Assembly: GCF_016907925.1 (NCBI RefSeq)
Contig: NZ_JAFBCZ010000019.1
Span: forward strand, 1-64,000
Length of the DNA: 64,000 nucleotides
Direction: 5' to 3'
Origin: Herpetosiphon giganteus
GTDB lineage: Bacteria > Chloroflexota > Chloroflexia > Chloroflexales > Herpetosiphonaceae
In this document: positions 25,907 through 34,399 of the stretch, piece after piece
Position numbering within the stretch: position 1 is the stretch's first letter
Layout of the letters: every line of letters starts with the position of its first letter
Notes under the pieces: model-generated
Database searches by the model: none
Seen by the model: the letters and a program-made list of their open reading frames with translations, nothing else
Told to the model about the DNA's origin: nothing
Position numbers and translations under genes: made by a program

Positions 25907-26665
25907 ATGTTTGATCAGTTTGTACCCTATTATGATGCAGATTATGGCGATTTTCAGGATGATGTGCTGTTCTACCGCGAGCATGCACGCATGGCTGGCG
26001 GCAGCGTTTTAGAGCTGATGTGTGGCACTGGTCGGGTGGCAATTCCGCTGGCTCAAGCTAAGCTGAATGTGGTCGGCATTGATATTGCTCCTGCGATGAT
26101 TGAACGGGCGAAGGCTGCCGCTGTGAGTGCTGGCGTTGATCCACACCTGAAGTTTGCAGTGGCTGATGTGACCGATTTTCAGCTTGATCAGCAATTTGGC
26201 ATGGCCTTTGTGGCGATTAATTCGTTTATGCATTTGGAAACAACCCAAGCCCAAATTGCCGCCTTGCATGCAATCAAGCGCCACTTAAAACCGAATGGGC
26301 TATTATTGCTCGATTTGTTTAATCCCGAGCCAAGCCAACTGAGCGCGGTTGATGGCCTGATGGTGCTTGATAAAAGCTTTCGCGCGAGCAATGGTAATTT
26401 GGTGCAAAAATTTGTTTATCGCAGTGTTGATTTAGCGGCCCAGCACCAGCACGTTCAATTCTGTTACGATGAAATTCAGCCTGATGGCCAAGTGCGCCGC
26501 TGCGTCTTACCATTTGGCATGCGTTGGCTCTATCGCTACGAAGCCGAGCATTTGCTGGCGCGCTGTGGCTTTGCCTTGCAGGCGGTCTATGGCTCGTATG
26601 AGCTTGATCCCTATACAAGTGAATCAGAACGAATGTTGATTGTGGCACGAGGAATTTCCCAATGA
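25907..26665 (+). CDS. class I SAM-dependent methyltransferase
   Basis: This is a Rossmann-fold methyltransferase of 252 residues. SAM-binding motif I is VLELMCGTGRVAIPLA, followed by VVGIDIAPAMIERAK (motif II acidic residue) and ADVTDFQL; the post-motif strand is NGLLLLDLFNPEP. The C-terminal part has a beta-rich insertion common in this group (MRWLYRYEAEHLLARCGF). The substrate cannot be told from sequence. It overlaps the next gene by four bases (ATGA), which suggests linked expression with the small membrane protein that follows. Confidence 0.88.
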   Translation: MFDQFVPYYDADYGDFQDDVLFYREHARMAGGSVLELMCGTGRVAIPLAQAKLNVVGIDIAPAMIERAKAAAVSAGVDPHLKFAVADVTDFQLDQQFGMAFVAINSFMHLETTQAQIAALHAIKRHLKPNGLLLLDLFNPEPSQLSAVDGLMVLDKSFRASNGNLVQKFVYRSVDLAAQHQHVQFCYDEIQPDGQVRRCVLPFGMRWLYRYEAEHLLARCGFALQAVYGSYELDPYTSESERMLIVARGISQ

Positions 26666-27171
26666 GCATGCTTGATCCCTATGAGGTTGAACGGCTCGAA
26701 CGTTCGCGGAAACGGGCAACCCGCTTGTTGACGCTAGTGATGGGTTTGGCAACCATATTTTGCGGCGCGTTATTTGTCTACATTATCAGCCCGCCAGCCC
26801 GCACCTACACGCTTGGGCCGGTGAGCCAATTTCCGCTTGGCCAGACGGTTCAGGTGTCGGTTAAACAATTAGTTGCCTCGGAAACGATCGCTAGTCGACC
26901 TGAAGTTAGCGATGATCCGGTGTTGGTGACGCGGCTGAGTGCCGACCAATGGCGCGCGTTTCTGGCCTGGGATAGCCTGAGCGGTTGTATTGTAATTTAT
27001 GAACAATCCAACCAAACTTATCGTGACCAATGCTCCGATCGGGTGTATGATGAACAGGGCTTCTTGATTAGCGAGAATCGGCGCTTGCGCTTGGGCCAAC
27101 TACCGGTCACCGTAGTTGATGAACAAGTGCAAATTCGTGATGAACTTTTGCCTGATCCTCGTCAGCAATAG
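26662..27171 (+). CDS. single-pass membrane protein, possibly a degenerate Rieske-like fold
   Basis: The 169-residue protein has an N-terminal charged segment, one transmembrane helix (LTLVMGLATIFCGALFVYII, about 24-43) and an outer domain of about 120 residues. The outer domain contains FLAWDSLSGCIVIYEQ and YRDQCSDRVYDEQGFL. The spacing of the two Cys-containing loops and the YDEQG turn recall a Rieske iron-sulfur domain anchored by one helix, but the His ligands and the paired Cys are absent, so it could not bind a normal cluster. This is a weak resemblance and I do not claim the family. It is translationally coupled to the methyltransferase. Confidence 0.5.
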   Translation: MSMLDPYEVERLERSRKRATRLLTLVMGLATIFCGALFVYIISPPARTYTLGPVSQFPLGQTVQVSVKQLVASETIASRPEVSDDPVLVTRLSADQWRAFLAWDSLSGCIVIYEQSNQTYRDQCSDRVYDEQGFLISENRRLRLGQLPVTVVDEQVQIRDELLPDPRQQ

Positions 27172-27245
27172 CTTGACAATAGTCTATAATTGTTTGTGGG
27201 GATAGAGCTTGATTGGCCGTTGAATTTTGCAAAGAAGGAGGGCCT

Positions 27246-27818
27246 GTGCATCGCTTTGCGCGATCTGCCCCATTGGTGGTGGAAGAATTTGCTGACCCAG
27301 GCATCGATCAGCGCGAAGGCCCACCATTGAGTATCGGCAGTGCCTTTTTAATGTTGGGAATGGTTGCTGGGGATGAGTGTCCGGCGGAAATTCTGAATTT
27401 GCTCGATCAAATTAGCGCTGATAAATGGTATCATGGCCAACTATTTGAAACCATGTTGAACTATTTTGAGGATCGTGATCCTGGCTTATTGATGGAAATT
27501 GGCCGTGGGATTTACTACTCGTTGGCGGCGCAATTTCGCGAAATGGGCCTCAGCACGCCAACCGCCATGTTGGTGGCAATGCCCGACGTGTGGCATACGG
27601 CAACTCGTGGCGCTAGCGGCGAATGGCGAACCACGATTTTGGCCGCGTATCATGCCCAAGTCGAATTGAAACAACCCTATAACTGTATGTTCGAACAAGC
27701 GGCCATGGAAGGCGTGTTGCAAGGCTTGGGCGCACGCGATGTTCAGATTACCCACGACCCATGCATCCGCAATGGCGCGCCGGCTTGTGTCTTTACGATT
27801 CGCTGGACGGAAAATTAA
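27246..27818 (+). CDS. hypothetical protein with a V4R-like C-terminal signature
   Basis: This 190-residue protein is probably soluble. The middle is helical (LSIGSAFLMLGMVAGDECPA, then YHGQLFETMLNYFEDRDP). The C-terminus reads CMFEQAAMEGVLQGLGARDV, then DPCIRNGAPACVFTIRW, a pattern of Cys, Gly and C-x-F near the end that resembles the V4R/haem-NO-associated small-ligand-binding group. The start is GTG 27246, placed five bases after AAGGAGG; a longer frame begins at a TTG without a binding site. No neighbour explains its role. Confidence 0.65.
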   Translation: MHRFARSAPLVVEEFADPGIDQREGPPLSIGSAFLMLGMVAGDECPAEILNLLDQISADKWYHGQLFETMLNYFEDRDPGLLMEIGRGIYYSLAAQFREMGLSTPTAMLVAMPDVWHTATRGASGEWRTTILAAYHAQVELKQPYNCMFEQAAMEGVLQGLGARDVQITHDPCIRNGAPACVFTIRWTEN

Positions 27819-27919
27819 TCAACAGCCCTTGGGTATCTGTTTGATGCTTGCCTGTTATGCCTTGGCATAACCACTTTGCTCGCTCCTCATCGAACAGCTT
27901 AACCAAGGGCTGTTATTTT

Positions 27920-28113
27920 CCCTCACCCCCCAGCCCCCTCCTTACACGGGTCGGTTTTGCGCGATTGGTCGGTGGTGGAGCGTTCCCTCACCCCCCAACC
28001 CCCTCGCCCACTGAACGCGGGCGAGGGGGAGTAGCCGTTTTTCGCCAAGGAGTTGCGGGAGAACCAGCGTGTTAAAGCCCCTCGCCCGCGCCACGGGAGA
28101 GGGGTTGGGATGA
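27920..28113. repeat. palindromic CCCTCACCCC intergenic repeat, copy 2 (compound)
   Basis: CCCTCACCCCCCAGCCCC starts near 27920 and a second forward arm, CCCTCACCCCCCAACCCC, near 27985. Both can pair with GGGAGAGGGGTTGGG close to 28094-28109. Inner hairpins of CCCTCGCCC/GGGCGAGGGG type are also present. It is the same family as 21928-22071 but has an extra half-unit. Confidence 0.8.
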
Positions 28114-28119
28114 GTGCAT

Positions 28120-28935
28120 CTAGGATTGAAATAGTTCGGCAAATAGCTCGACGTTGGCTTGGCGTGGGCTTGGGTCGTAGATGGCAAAATCAATCTGCTC
28201 AAACGGCCATGGCTGTTGGCCAATAACTTCGTTGAATAGGCGCGCGATTAGCGCTGGATCGTTGCCAAAGACCCCGCACCCCCAAGCCCCCAAAATCAAG
28301 CGTTCGATTGGTTGGCTGGCGCAAAACGCCAATAGCCGCTGCATCCGTTGGCGCATAACAGGCTCAACCGCAGCGCTTTGGCCGGTGCGGTTTTGGCGAA
28401 TGGCCCCAGCATTCACCGCCGCCATGGTAATCACATCGACCAAATATGGTTGATCAAGCCAATTACCAGCGTCGTCGCAGACCACCGGAACCTGTGGCGA
28501 CCAAATCAGGGCATCGGAATAGAGCAAATCGTTTTGCTGTTTATGGTAACGGTAAAACTCACTACACTTGGTTAAACAAGGATACAACCCCGACGAACGG
28601 GCGATACTTTCCTCTTGGGCTTGGCTGCCACCTAAAAAACCACCGCCTGGATTTTTGGCCGAGGCAAAATTTAAAATTCCCACCCGTTGGCCTGTTTGAG
28701 CAGCACGTTGGGCAGCCTCCAAGGTTGTGGCTGCATAGACCTTGATGCTTGGTTGTTGGTTGGCGCTGCGGGCTGCCGCCAAGGCCGTATCAGGCCAAAT
28801 AATGCTGCTTGCTTGTTCAGCGGTATGTTGCGCTTCAGCAATACTGACCCATTGATCGGCCTGATTGAAATAGCCGCCCGCGCTCAAACAATCGAGCGTG
28901 CGTTGGGCGATGAGTTTGCGTTCTTCTCGTTTCAT
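28120..28935 (-). CDS. bacterial-type poly(ADP-ribose) glycohydrolase (TIGR02452)
   Basis: The 271-residue protein belongs to the microbial PARG group, a macro-domain relative that removes poly(ADP-ribose) from proteins. The PARG signature GGG-x7-QEE is at residues 97-109 (NPGGGFLGGSQAQEE), including the glutamate pair needed for catalysis. Other family features are ILNFASAKNPGGG, CDDAGNW before the central strand, and LILGAWGCGVFGN. The ATG overlaps the stop of the upstream acetyltransferase gene as ATGA, which fixes the start. PAR synthesis is rare in bacteria but has been reported for Herpetosiphon; no PARP gene lies in this window. PARG could also act on mono- or oligo-ADP-ribose. Confidence 0.9.
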   Translation of the reverse strand: MKREERKLIAQRTLDCLSAGGYFNQADQWVSIAEAQHTAEQASSIIWPDTALAAARSANQQPSIKVYAATTLEAAQRAAQTGQRVGILNFASAKNPGGGFLGGSQAQEESIARSSGLYPCLTKCSEFYRYHKQQNDLLYSDALIWSPQVPVVCDDAGNWLDQPYLVDVITMAAVNAGAIRQNRTGQSAAVEPVMRQRMQRLLAFCASQPIERLILGAWGCGVFGNDPALIARLFNEVIGQQPWPFEQIDFAIYDPSPRQANVELFAELFQS

Positions 28936-29714
28936 CGTAACCGTGCGGTTGCCTCCCAAAAACTGCCAACTTGCTGATAGCCAAGCGGCTCATAGATTTG
29001 GCGGGTTGCAAAATCGTTGCTTTTGACATCGTGAATGATATTGGTACAGCCTTGATCAAACAAACTTTGGGTCAGATGGGCAATGATCGTGCGTACATAG
29101 CCATTGCCACGCAAGGCTGGGTCGGTGTAGACGTTGCCAATTGTCGCCAAATGATCGCGGCTATTGACCAAGTGCGTTCCACCGACTGCAACCAAGGCTC
29201 CATGGCGACGCACGCCATAGTATAAGCCGTTATGCAACTGATCAGGGCTAAACGTTGGCACATCGTTCATGGTGTAGAACGCCGATAATTCGCCAATATG
29301 CTGATCTTCGAGTTGCTCAAGCTGCGTGCCATTCGGCAGATCGCTGAGCTGGCCAGCCTCAATCGCAATCCGAATGATCGCTTGCTCGTTACTGAACCGG
29401 TAGCGTTGGCCTAACACTTGGCGATAGTATTCATTCATATTCGCCACAATACAGGCTTTTGGCCACTCGTTTTTGGCGGCCAAGATTGCGTTAATGCCTT
29501 GGGCATCGCCATAGGGAATTAATGCGGTAAAGGTGCTGGTGCGATACCACAGCAAAATTGCCCATTGTGCGCCGTTTTGTGCAAGGCTAAATTGCGAGCG
29601 TTCGCGAAATGGTGGTTGCAAATCTCCTAATGCATAGGCTGATTCAAGTCGATTTTGGCCTAGTAAGGCGTGCAATGTGTGGTCGGATGGAGTGAAATCA
29701 ACCTGCCAAGTCAT
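28932..29714 (-). CDS. GNAT-family N-acetyltransferase
   Basis: In this 260-residue protein the first half is a partial, degenerate N-terminal domain and the second half a GNAT fold. The acetyl-CoA motif A reads ATIGNVYTDPALRGNGYVRTI, with RGNGY as the pyrophosphate loop. Motif B is near NIIHDVKSNDFATRQIYEPLGY. The FR47-like two-domain arrangement is common. It is the first gene of a two-gene operon with PARG (overlap ATGA), so it may act on the same small molecule or protein target, but that is inference. Confidence 0.85.
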   Translation of the reverse strand: MTWQVDFTPSDHTLHALLGQNRLESAYALGDLQPPFRERSQFSLAQNGAQWAILLWYRTSTFTALIPYGDAQGINAILAAKNEWPKACIVANMNEYYRQVLGQRYRFSNEQAIIRIAIEAGQLSDLPNGTQLEQLEDQHIGELSAFYTMNDVPTFSPDQLHNGLYYGVRRHGALVAVGGTHLVNSRDHLATIGNVYTDPALRGNGYVRTIIAHLTQSLFDQGCTNIIHDVKSNDFATRQIYEPLGYQQVGSFWEATARLR

Positions 29715-29789
29715 GGAAACGTCCTGTCTTTGGGTTTGCTGAAGGGATGCCGCTGCTTAAATTATAGACCTTCAGCATGAGATTACAAG

Positions 29790-29828
29790 ATTAACACTTT
29801 GCCAACGCAGCGTCACTACTGTGTTAAT
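29790..29828. promoter_or_regulatory. inverted repeat upstream of hsp20
   Basis: ATTAACAC at 29790-29797 and GTGTTAAT at 29821-29828 are exact reverse complements, 23 bases apart, 56 bases before the hsp20 start. The sequence is not a CIRCE element (wrong arms and spacing). It could be a repressor site or a weak stem. Confidence 0.35.
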
Positions 29829-29883
29829 GGAGCAGTGCTATGCTTTTTCTAGCAGTTCTTTTTTGTAGTGGAGGTCCAAATCG

Positions 29884-30336
29884 ATGGCTAAGTTTCTTGT
29901 GGTTCGCCAATTGCCGCGCCTCCACACCCAACGGAGCGCCTTTGAACGCGATTGGCAAACCCCATGGCCGCGAACCAGCAGTGCCCGCGCGCTGATCTGG
30001 CGACCGCAAGCAGATGTCCATGAGTACGCCGAGCAATTTGTGATTAAGGTTGAGTTGGCAGGTATGCGCGACGCTGCAATTGAAGTAACGCTTCACGATG
30101 GCGTGTTGTATGTCAGCGGCCAACGCGAGGAGCATTGCCCAAGCCAAGGTGTTCACATCCACGAATTGGGCATAAATTATGGCCATTTTGAGCTAGAGTT
30201 CGCGCTGCGCGCTCCAATCGACGAGGCCGCAATTAGCGCTCGCTACGACGATGGCATGTTGATTATCACGTTGCCCAAGCGCAATCCAGCCCAAGCCGAA
30301 CCACGGCGGATCACGATTGAACAAACCAACGTCTAA
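29884..30336 (+). CDS. small heat shock protein Hsp20/alpha-crystallin
   Basis: The 150-residue chaperone holds unfolding proteins. The alpha-crystallin domain lies at about 45-135: PQADVHEYAEQFVIKVELAGM, ITLHDGVLYVSGQR-like strands, and a final strand, GMLIITLPKR, before the C-terminal tail. The tail lacks a clear IxI motif (RRITIEQTNV). The start ATG has GTGGAGG upstream. It lies 30 bases before lon in the same direction, so both heat-responsive proteostasis genes are probably co-transcribed. Confidence 0.93.
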   Translation: MAKFLVVRQLPRLHTQRSAFERDWQTPWPRTSSARALIWRPQADVHEYAEQFVIKVELAGMRDAAIEVTLHDGVLYVSGQREEHCPSQGVHIHELGINYGHFELEFALRAPIDEAAISARYDDGMLIITLPKRNPAQAEPRRITIEQTNV

Positions 30337-30366
30337 CTCGCATTGGTGCTAAAAAGGGGTTTTTGT

Positions 30367-32814
30367 ATGTCAGATTTTGAACGAACGACCACGATTCCAG
30401 ATGAAATCGCGATTTTGCCATTATTGGGAACGGTTGCTTATCCTCAAACCATCGTGCCATTGGCCGTTGGTCAGCCAGAGTCGATCCGTCTGATCGACGA
30501 TTTGATGGCTGGGCAGCGAATTGTTGGCTTGGTGGCGCTGAAAAACGAAGAAGAACGACCCAACCCAGTTACGCCTGAAGATTTTTATCAACTTGGCAGC
30601 GCTGCGGTTGTGCATAAATTGATGAAATTGCCCGACGGCACCTTGCGCGTGGCGATGCAAGTGCTTGAGCGGATTGAGATTGTTGAAATTATTCAAACCG
30701 AGCCATATTACCGTGCCAAAATTCGGGTTGTGCCCGACCAAATTATTGAGAGCGAAGAGCTTGAAGTTATTGCCTTGATGCGCTCGATTGGCACGATTGC
30801 CAGCCAAATTGCGCCCTTGATTCCACAATTTCCCACCGAGTTGTTGAATTCGGTGCTGAGCGAAGAAGATCCACGCCGTTTAGCCTACTTGGTGGCTTCG
30901 TATGCCCGCATGAGCGTGACCGATCGCCAAGCGGTCTTGAGCGAGCCAAGCATCAAGCAAAAATTGCTCAAATTAAACGAAGTGCTGACCCGCGAGCTGA
31001 ATGTGTTGCAAATTGGTCAGCAAATTCAATCGCAGGTGCAAGATGAGCTTGGCAAATCGCAGCGCGAATATGTGTTGCGCGAACAGCTCAAAGCAATTCG
31101 CAAAGAGCTGGGCGAAACCAACGAACAAGAAGTGGAAGTTGATCGCTTGGCCGAGCAAATCGAAGCTGCTGGCATGAGCGCCGAAGCCCACGAGCAAGCC
31201 ATGCGCGAGCTTGATCGGCTGCGCCAAATGCCTGCTGCTGCTGCCGAATATAGCGTTATTCGCAGTTATTTGGAAACCTTGATTGCTTTGCCATGGCAAA
31301 AACGTAGCGACGACACGATTGATGTCGCGCAAGCTGCCGAAATTCTTGATGCCGACCATTATGGCTTGGCTGAAATCAAAGAGCGGATTTTGGATTATTT
31401 GGCGGTACGCGAGCTGCGCCGCAAGCGTTCGCCAGAGCGCGATCCAGGCCGTGGCGCAATTCTGTGTTTTGTTGGCCCTCCAGGCGTTGGCAAAACCAGC
31501 CTTGGCCGTTCGATTGCCAAAGCTATGAATCGCGAGTTTGTGCGTTTGTCGTTGGGCGGCGTGCACGACGAGGCCGAAATTCGCGGCCATCGCCGTACCT
31601 ACATCGGCGCAATGCCCGGTAGCTTAATCCAAGCAATTCGCCGCAGCGGAGTCAACAATCCGGTTGTGCTGCTCGACGAAATGGATAAGCTCAGCTCAGA
31701 TCATCGTGGCGATCCAACCTCGGCCATGCTCGAGGTGCTTGATCCAGCTCAAAACGCCAATTTCCGCGACCACTATTTGGATGTGGCTTGGGATTTGTCG
31801 CCAGTGATGTTTATTGCAACCGCCAATACCTTGCAAACCATTCCTGGGCCATTGCGCGATCGCTTGGAAATTATTCAGCTTGGCAGCTATACCACTCGTG
31901 AAAAGTACGAAATTGCCCAGCGCTATTTGGTGCCAGAGCAACGCGAGCAACATAGCCTTGAACAAAGCGAAGTTGAAATTCAGCCAGATGCCTTGTTGGT
32001 AGCGATTGAAGAATATACCCGCGAAGCTGGCGTGCGTAATTTGGAGCAACACATTGGCACGGTGATGCGCAAAGCAGCGCGTCAAGTTGCGCTTGGTTCG
32101 GCCACGCCAATTGTGGTTGACCCAGCCAAAACCCGTGAATATTTGGGCAAGCAACGCTACTTCTCGGAAATTCACGAGCGCACCGATCGGCCTGGGATTG
32201 TGACAGGCTTGGTTTGGACTCCGGTTGGCGGCGATATTATCTTTATCGAGGCCACCAAAATGACCGGACGCGGCAACTTTGCCCTGAGCGGCCAGTTGGG
32301 CGATGTGATGAAGGAATCGGCGCGAGCAGCATTAAGTTGGGTGCGGGCTGAAGGCGAAAGCTATGGCATCGACCCCCATTTTGCTCAGCATTTCGATTTG
32401 CATGTGCACGTGCCAGCGGGCGCGCAACCAAAAGATGGTCCATCGGCAGGGATTGCCATGGCCACGGCCTTGGTTTCGTTGCTGACAGGCCGCGCCCTGC
32501 GCGACGATGTGGCGATGACTGGTGAAATTACCTTGCGCGGCAAAGTGCTGCCAATCGGCGGCGTGCGCGAAAAAGTGTTGGCAGCCCATCGCGCAGGCAT
32601 TCGCACCATCATTTTGCCACAACGCAATGTCGCTGATTTGGATGAAATTCCAGCAGAAGTGTTGGCCGAAATGGAATTCCACGGCGTTGAGCATGTTGGC
32701 CAAGTGATTGAGCTAGCCTTGCGCAAAGAGCCGAGCGAAGCGCCAGTCAGCGTGCCAGAATCAGCAGTGATGGAAAATTTAATCCCATCAGATGTTGAAG
32801 TTTTGGTTCATTAA
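30367..32814 (+). CDS. lon: ATP-dependent protease Lon
   Basis: Lon is a hexameric AAA+ serine protease that degrades damaged and regulatory proteins. The 815-residue protein has the N-terminal LAN domain (about 10-200, starting EIAILPLLGTVAYPQTIVPL), a coiled middle, the AAA+ module (Walker A GPPGVGKTS near residue 370, Walker B VVLLDEMDKL), and the protease domain. Ser693 in KDGPSAGIA and Lys736 in GGVREKVLA form the catalytic dyad, with the same 43-residue spacing as in Escherichia coli. ATG 30367 gives a normal N-terminus; the longer frame from 30343 is not needed. A perfect 17-bp terminator follows. Confidence 0.97.
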   Translation: MSDFERTTTIPDEIAILPLLGTVAYPQTIVPLAVGQPESIRLIDDLMAGQRIVGLVALKNEEERPNPVTPEDFYQLGSAAVVHKLMKLPDGTLRVAMQVLERIEIVEIIQTEPYYRAKIRVVPDQIIESEELEVIALMRSIGTIASQIAPLIPQFPTELLNSVLSEEDPRRLAYLVASYARMSVTDRQAVLSEPSIKQKLLKLNEVLTRELNVLQIGQQIQSQVQDELGKSQREYVLREQLKAIRKELGETNEQEVEVDRLAEQIEAAGMSAEAHEQAMRELDRLRQMPAAAAEYSVIRSYLETLIALPWQKRSDDTIDVAQAAEILDADHYGLAEIKERILDYLAVRELRRKRSPERDPGRGAILCFVGPPGVGKTSLGRSIAKAMNREFVRLSLGGVHDEAEIRGHRRTYIGAMPGSLIQAIRRSGVNNPVVLLDEMDKLSSDHRGDPTSAMLEVLDPAQNANFRDHYLDVAWDLSPVMFIATANTLQTIPGPLRDRLEIIQLGSYTTREKYEIAQRYLVPEQREQHSLEQSEVEIQPDALLVAIEEYTREAGVRNLEQHIGTVMRKAARQVALGSATPIVVDPAKTREYLGKQRYFSEIHERTDRPGIVTGLVWTPVGGDIIFIEATKMTGRGNFALSGQLGDVMKESARAALSWVRAEGESYGIDPHFAQHFDLHVHVPAGAQPKDGPSAGIAMATALVSLLTGRALRDDVAMTGEITLRGKVLPIGGVREKVLAAHRAGIRTIILPQRNVADLDEIPAEVLAEMEFHGVEHVGQVIELALRKEPSEAPVSVPESAVMENLIPSDVEVLVH

Positions 32815-32817
32815 ACC

Positions 32818-32856
32818 CAAACAGCGCCGTTGGAATTGCTCCAACGGCGCTGTTTG
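32818..32856. terminator. bidirectional terminator between lon and the STAS gene
   Basis: CAAACAGCGCCGTTGGA at 32818-32834 is an exact reverse complement of 32840-32856, with a loop of five bases. It lies between two convergent genes and serves both. Confidence 0.9.
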
Positions 32857-32870
32857 TTTAAGCATCTGAA

Positions 32871-33257
32871 TTATTGCTTGGTTGGTTCGCTAGCGGCTTT
32901 TTGATGGCGTTGCATCGCGGCGATAGCCTCTTCTTCGGTGGCGAAGATATCGGCATATTGGGCGAGGCCGACCATACGGAAAATCTTTTGGAAGTGTGGG
33001 CTAAGGCCGCTAATTGCCAGCTTTTGGGCTTGGCGATTGACCTCAGTGACCACCCCAATTAAAATAGCAATCCCCGCGCTGTTGATATAATCGCTTTGGC
33101 GCGAGTTGATAATAATATACTTAGCGCCATCTTTGCTAACGCCTTCGTATGCACCCGTAATGGCCTCTTCGGCAAATGTGGTTACATCGCCTTCGAGATC
33201 AATAATCCAAATCCCGTCACGTTGACGGGTGGTAACTTTCAATTCATCATCAATCAT
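32871..33257 (-). CDS. STAS-domain anti-sigma factor antagonist
   Basis: The 128-residue single STAS domain is of the RsbV/SpoIIAA type. The phosphoacceptor serine is in DYINSAGIAIL, and the preceding strand is KYIIINSR. In the partner-switching scheme the unphosphorylated STAS protein binds the kinase and frees its target. The C-terminus (QRHQKAASEPTKQ) is a short tail. Two HATPase kinases of the RsbW type are encoded immediately upstream in the same direction, so this is one signalling module. No sigma factor or phosphatase is adjacent, so the regulated target is open. Confidence 0.9.
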   Translation of the reverse strand: MIDDELKVTTRQRDGIWIIDLEGDVTTFAEEAITGAYEGVSKDGAKYIIINSRQSDYINSAGIAILIGVVTEVNRQAQKLAISGLSPHFQKIFRMVGLAQYADIFATEEEAIAAMQRHQKAASEPTKQ

Positions 33258-33287
33258 AGGTCCAAAACTCCTTGACCAAGGATCGCG

Positions 33288-33752
33288 CTAGGCTGTGGCT
33301 GATCCATGCCGTCGTGGTGGATTATACATCGCTAATCGAAAACGATTGCCTTGTCCAGGCCGTGACGGTAGAAAGCCGCACTCATCAACAAGTTGTTCAA
33401 TGAGCATTAAGCCCATCCCTCGCGCCGATGCCAGCCCAGCAAGTTTTTGCTCGATGGTTGCTGTTTCGATCTCTTGGGAGGGGTGAAAACGAAGACCTTC
33501 ATCGCTAATAACCAACACCAGCCGATTGCGTGAAATCGTGCAGGTGATATGGATGCGGCGTTGGGTTTGGCGCTGATTGCCATGTTCGATGGCATTGATA
33601 CAGGCCTCGCTGAGCGCCGTGCGTAAATCCTCAACGCGCGTTGGGTCAAACCCCATATTCCGTGCGAGCGTACCAATTGCTTCACGGGCGATTTTTTCAT
33701 AGCCAAGCTGGCTGGGAAATATCAGTTCGATGGAGGCTTGGGTTTGCGCCAT
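33288..33752 (-). CDS. RsbW-like HATPase serine kinase, second of two
   Basis: The 154-residue protein has a GHKL ATPase fold. The N box reads LSEACINAIEHGNQ and the G-box region is GLASARGMGLMLIEQLVDECG, with DEGLRFHP as a G1-type loop. Such kinases phosphorylate a STAS antagonist and sequester a sigma factor or other partner. ATG 33752 follows a weak GAAG; a TTG nine bases earlier is also in frame. It is clearly a paralogue of the kinase just upstream (shared LGYEKIA and LRTALSEA blocks). It lies between that kinase and the STAS gene. Confidence 0.88.
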   Translation of the reverse strand: MAQTQASIELIFPSQLGYEKIAREAIGTLARNMGFDPTRVEDLRTALSEACINAIEHGNQRQTQRRIHITCTISRNRLVLVISDEGLRFHPSQEIETATIEQKLAGLASARGMGLMLIEQLVDECGFLPSRPGQGNRFRLAMYNPPRRHGSATA

Positions 33753-33762
33753 GTTCTTCAAC

Positions 33763-34227
33763 TCAACGATCTAGGTGGATAACCATCCGTAATTTATTGC
33801 CGCCTGATGGTGCGACCGAAAACTGGACTTCATCCATCAGTTCTTTAATTAACCAGATTCCCCAACCACCTTTATCGTCGCTATGCAATACCTGGTGAAT
33901 GTCGGGTGTACGCTCAGTGATGGTTTGATCGAGGATTTTACGCCCTTGATCGGCCACATCAACAATCAACCCGTCATCGCTGCCAGTAAAGACCACCACG
34001 ACTTTCATTGCTGAATCGTGTTGATTGCCATGTTCAATTGCATTCGTTACTGCTTCGCTGACGGCAGTGCGCAGCGAATCAACGCGATCATGAGAGAAGC
34101 CCATCCGTTTCGCCATTGCACTGGCGGTATCCATGGCGACTTTCTCGTACCCCAGCCGACTTGGCAAGTGGAGTTCAATCACCCGTTCTTCATCGCCACT
34201 AGGGGCCATGTATTGTGGATTGGACAT
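33763..34227 (-). CDS. RsbW-like HATPase serine kinase, first of two
   Basis: The 154-residue GHKL kinase has PSRLGYEKVAMDTASAMAKR, the N box AVSEAVTNAIEHGNQH, ADQGRKI as the G1 region and GGWGIWLIKELMDEV as G2. The family acts as anti-sigma factor or as a kinase in partner switching. Its stop lies only ten bases before the preferred start of the second kinase, so they form one transcript with the STAS gene. The duplication suggests either a heterodimer or two separate outputs controlled by one antagonist. Confidence 0.88.
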   Translation of the reverse strand: MSNPQYMAPSGDEERVIELHLPSRLGYEKVAMDTASAMAKRMGFSHDRVDSLRTAVSEAVTNAIEHGNQHDSAMKVVVVFTGSDDGLIVDVADQGRKILDQTITERTPDIHQVLHSDDKGGWGIWLIKELMDEVQFSVAPSGGNKLRMVIHLDR

Positions 34228-34399
34228 TTGGAAACCTCACGTCGCTCGCAATGACGATGCTAGCCCTCAATATACCATAGGCGAATAAGCGTATGCAAGC
34301 TTGATTTTGCCGCTACTGGCGATTGAGCAAGGCTACGCTTCTGCCGAGTATAACAAAGGTTTCTGGCTGCTTCAAGCCCTATACTTATAATTATCGTTG

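Noticed and set aside
27173..27190. Perfect TTGACA and TATAAT boxes upstream of the V4R-like gene
   Set aside because: They are only six bases apart, too close for sigma-70 binding as a pair. TATAAT alone could be a -10 box.
29790..29828. CIRCE-type heat-shock operator before hsp20
   Set aside because: The arms ATTAACAC/GTGTTAAT and the 23-base spacing do not match TTAGCACTC-N9-GAGTGCTAA; kept only as an unnamed inverted repeat.
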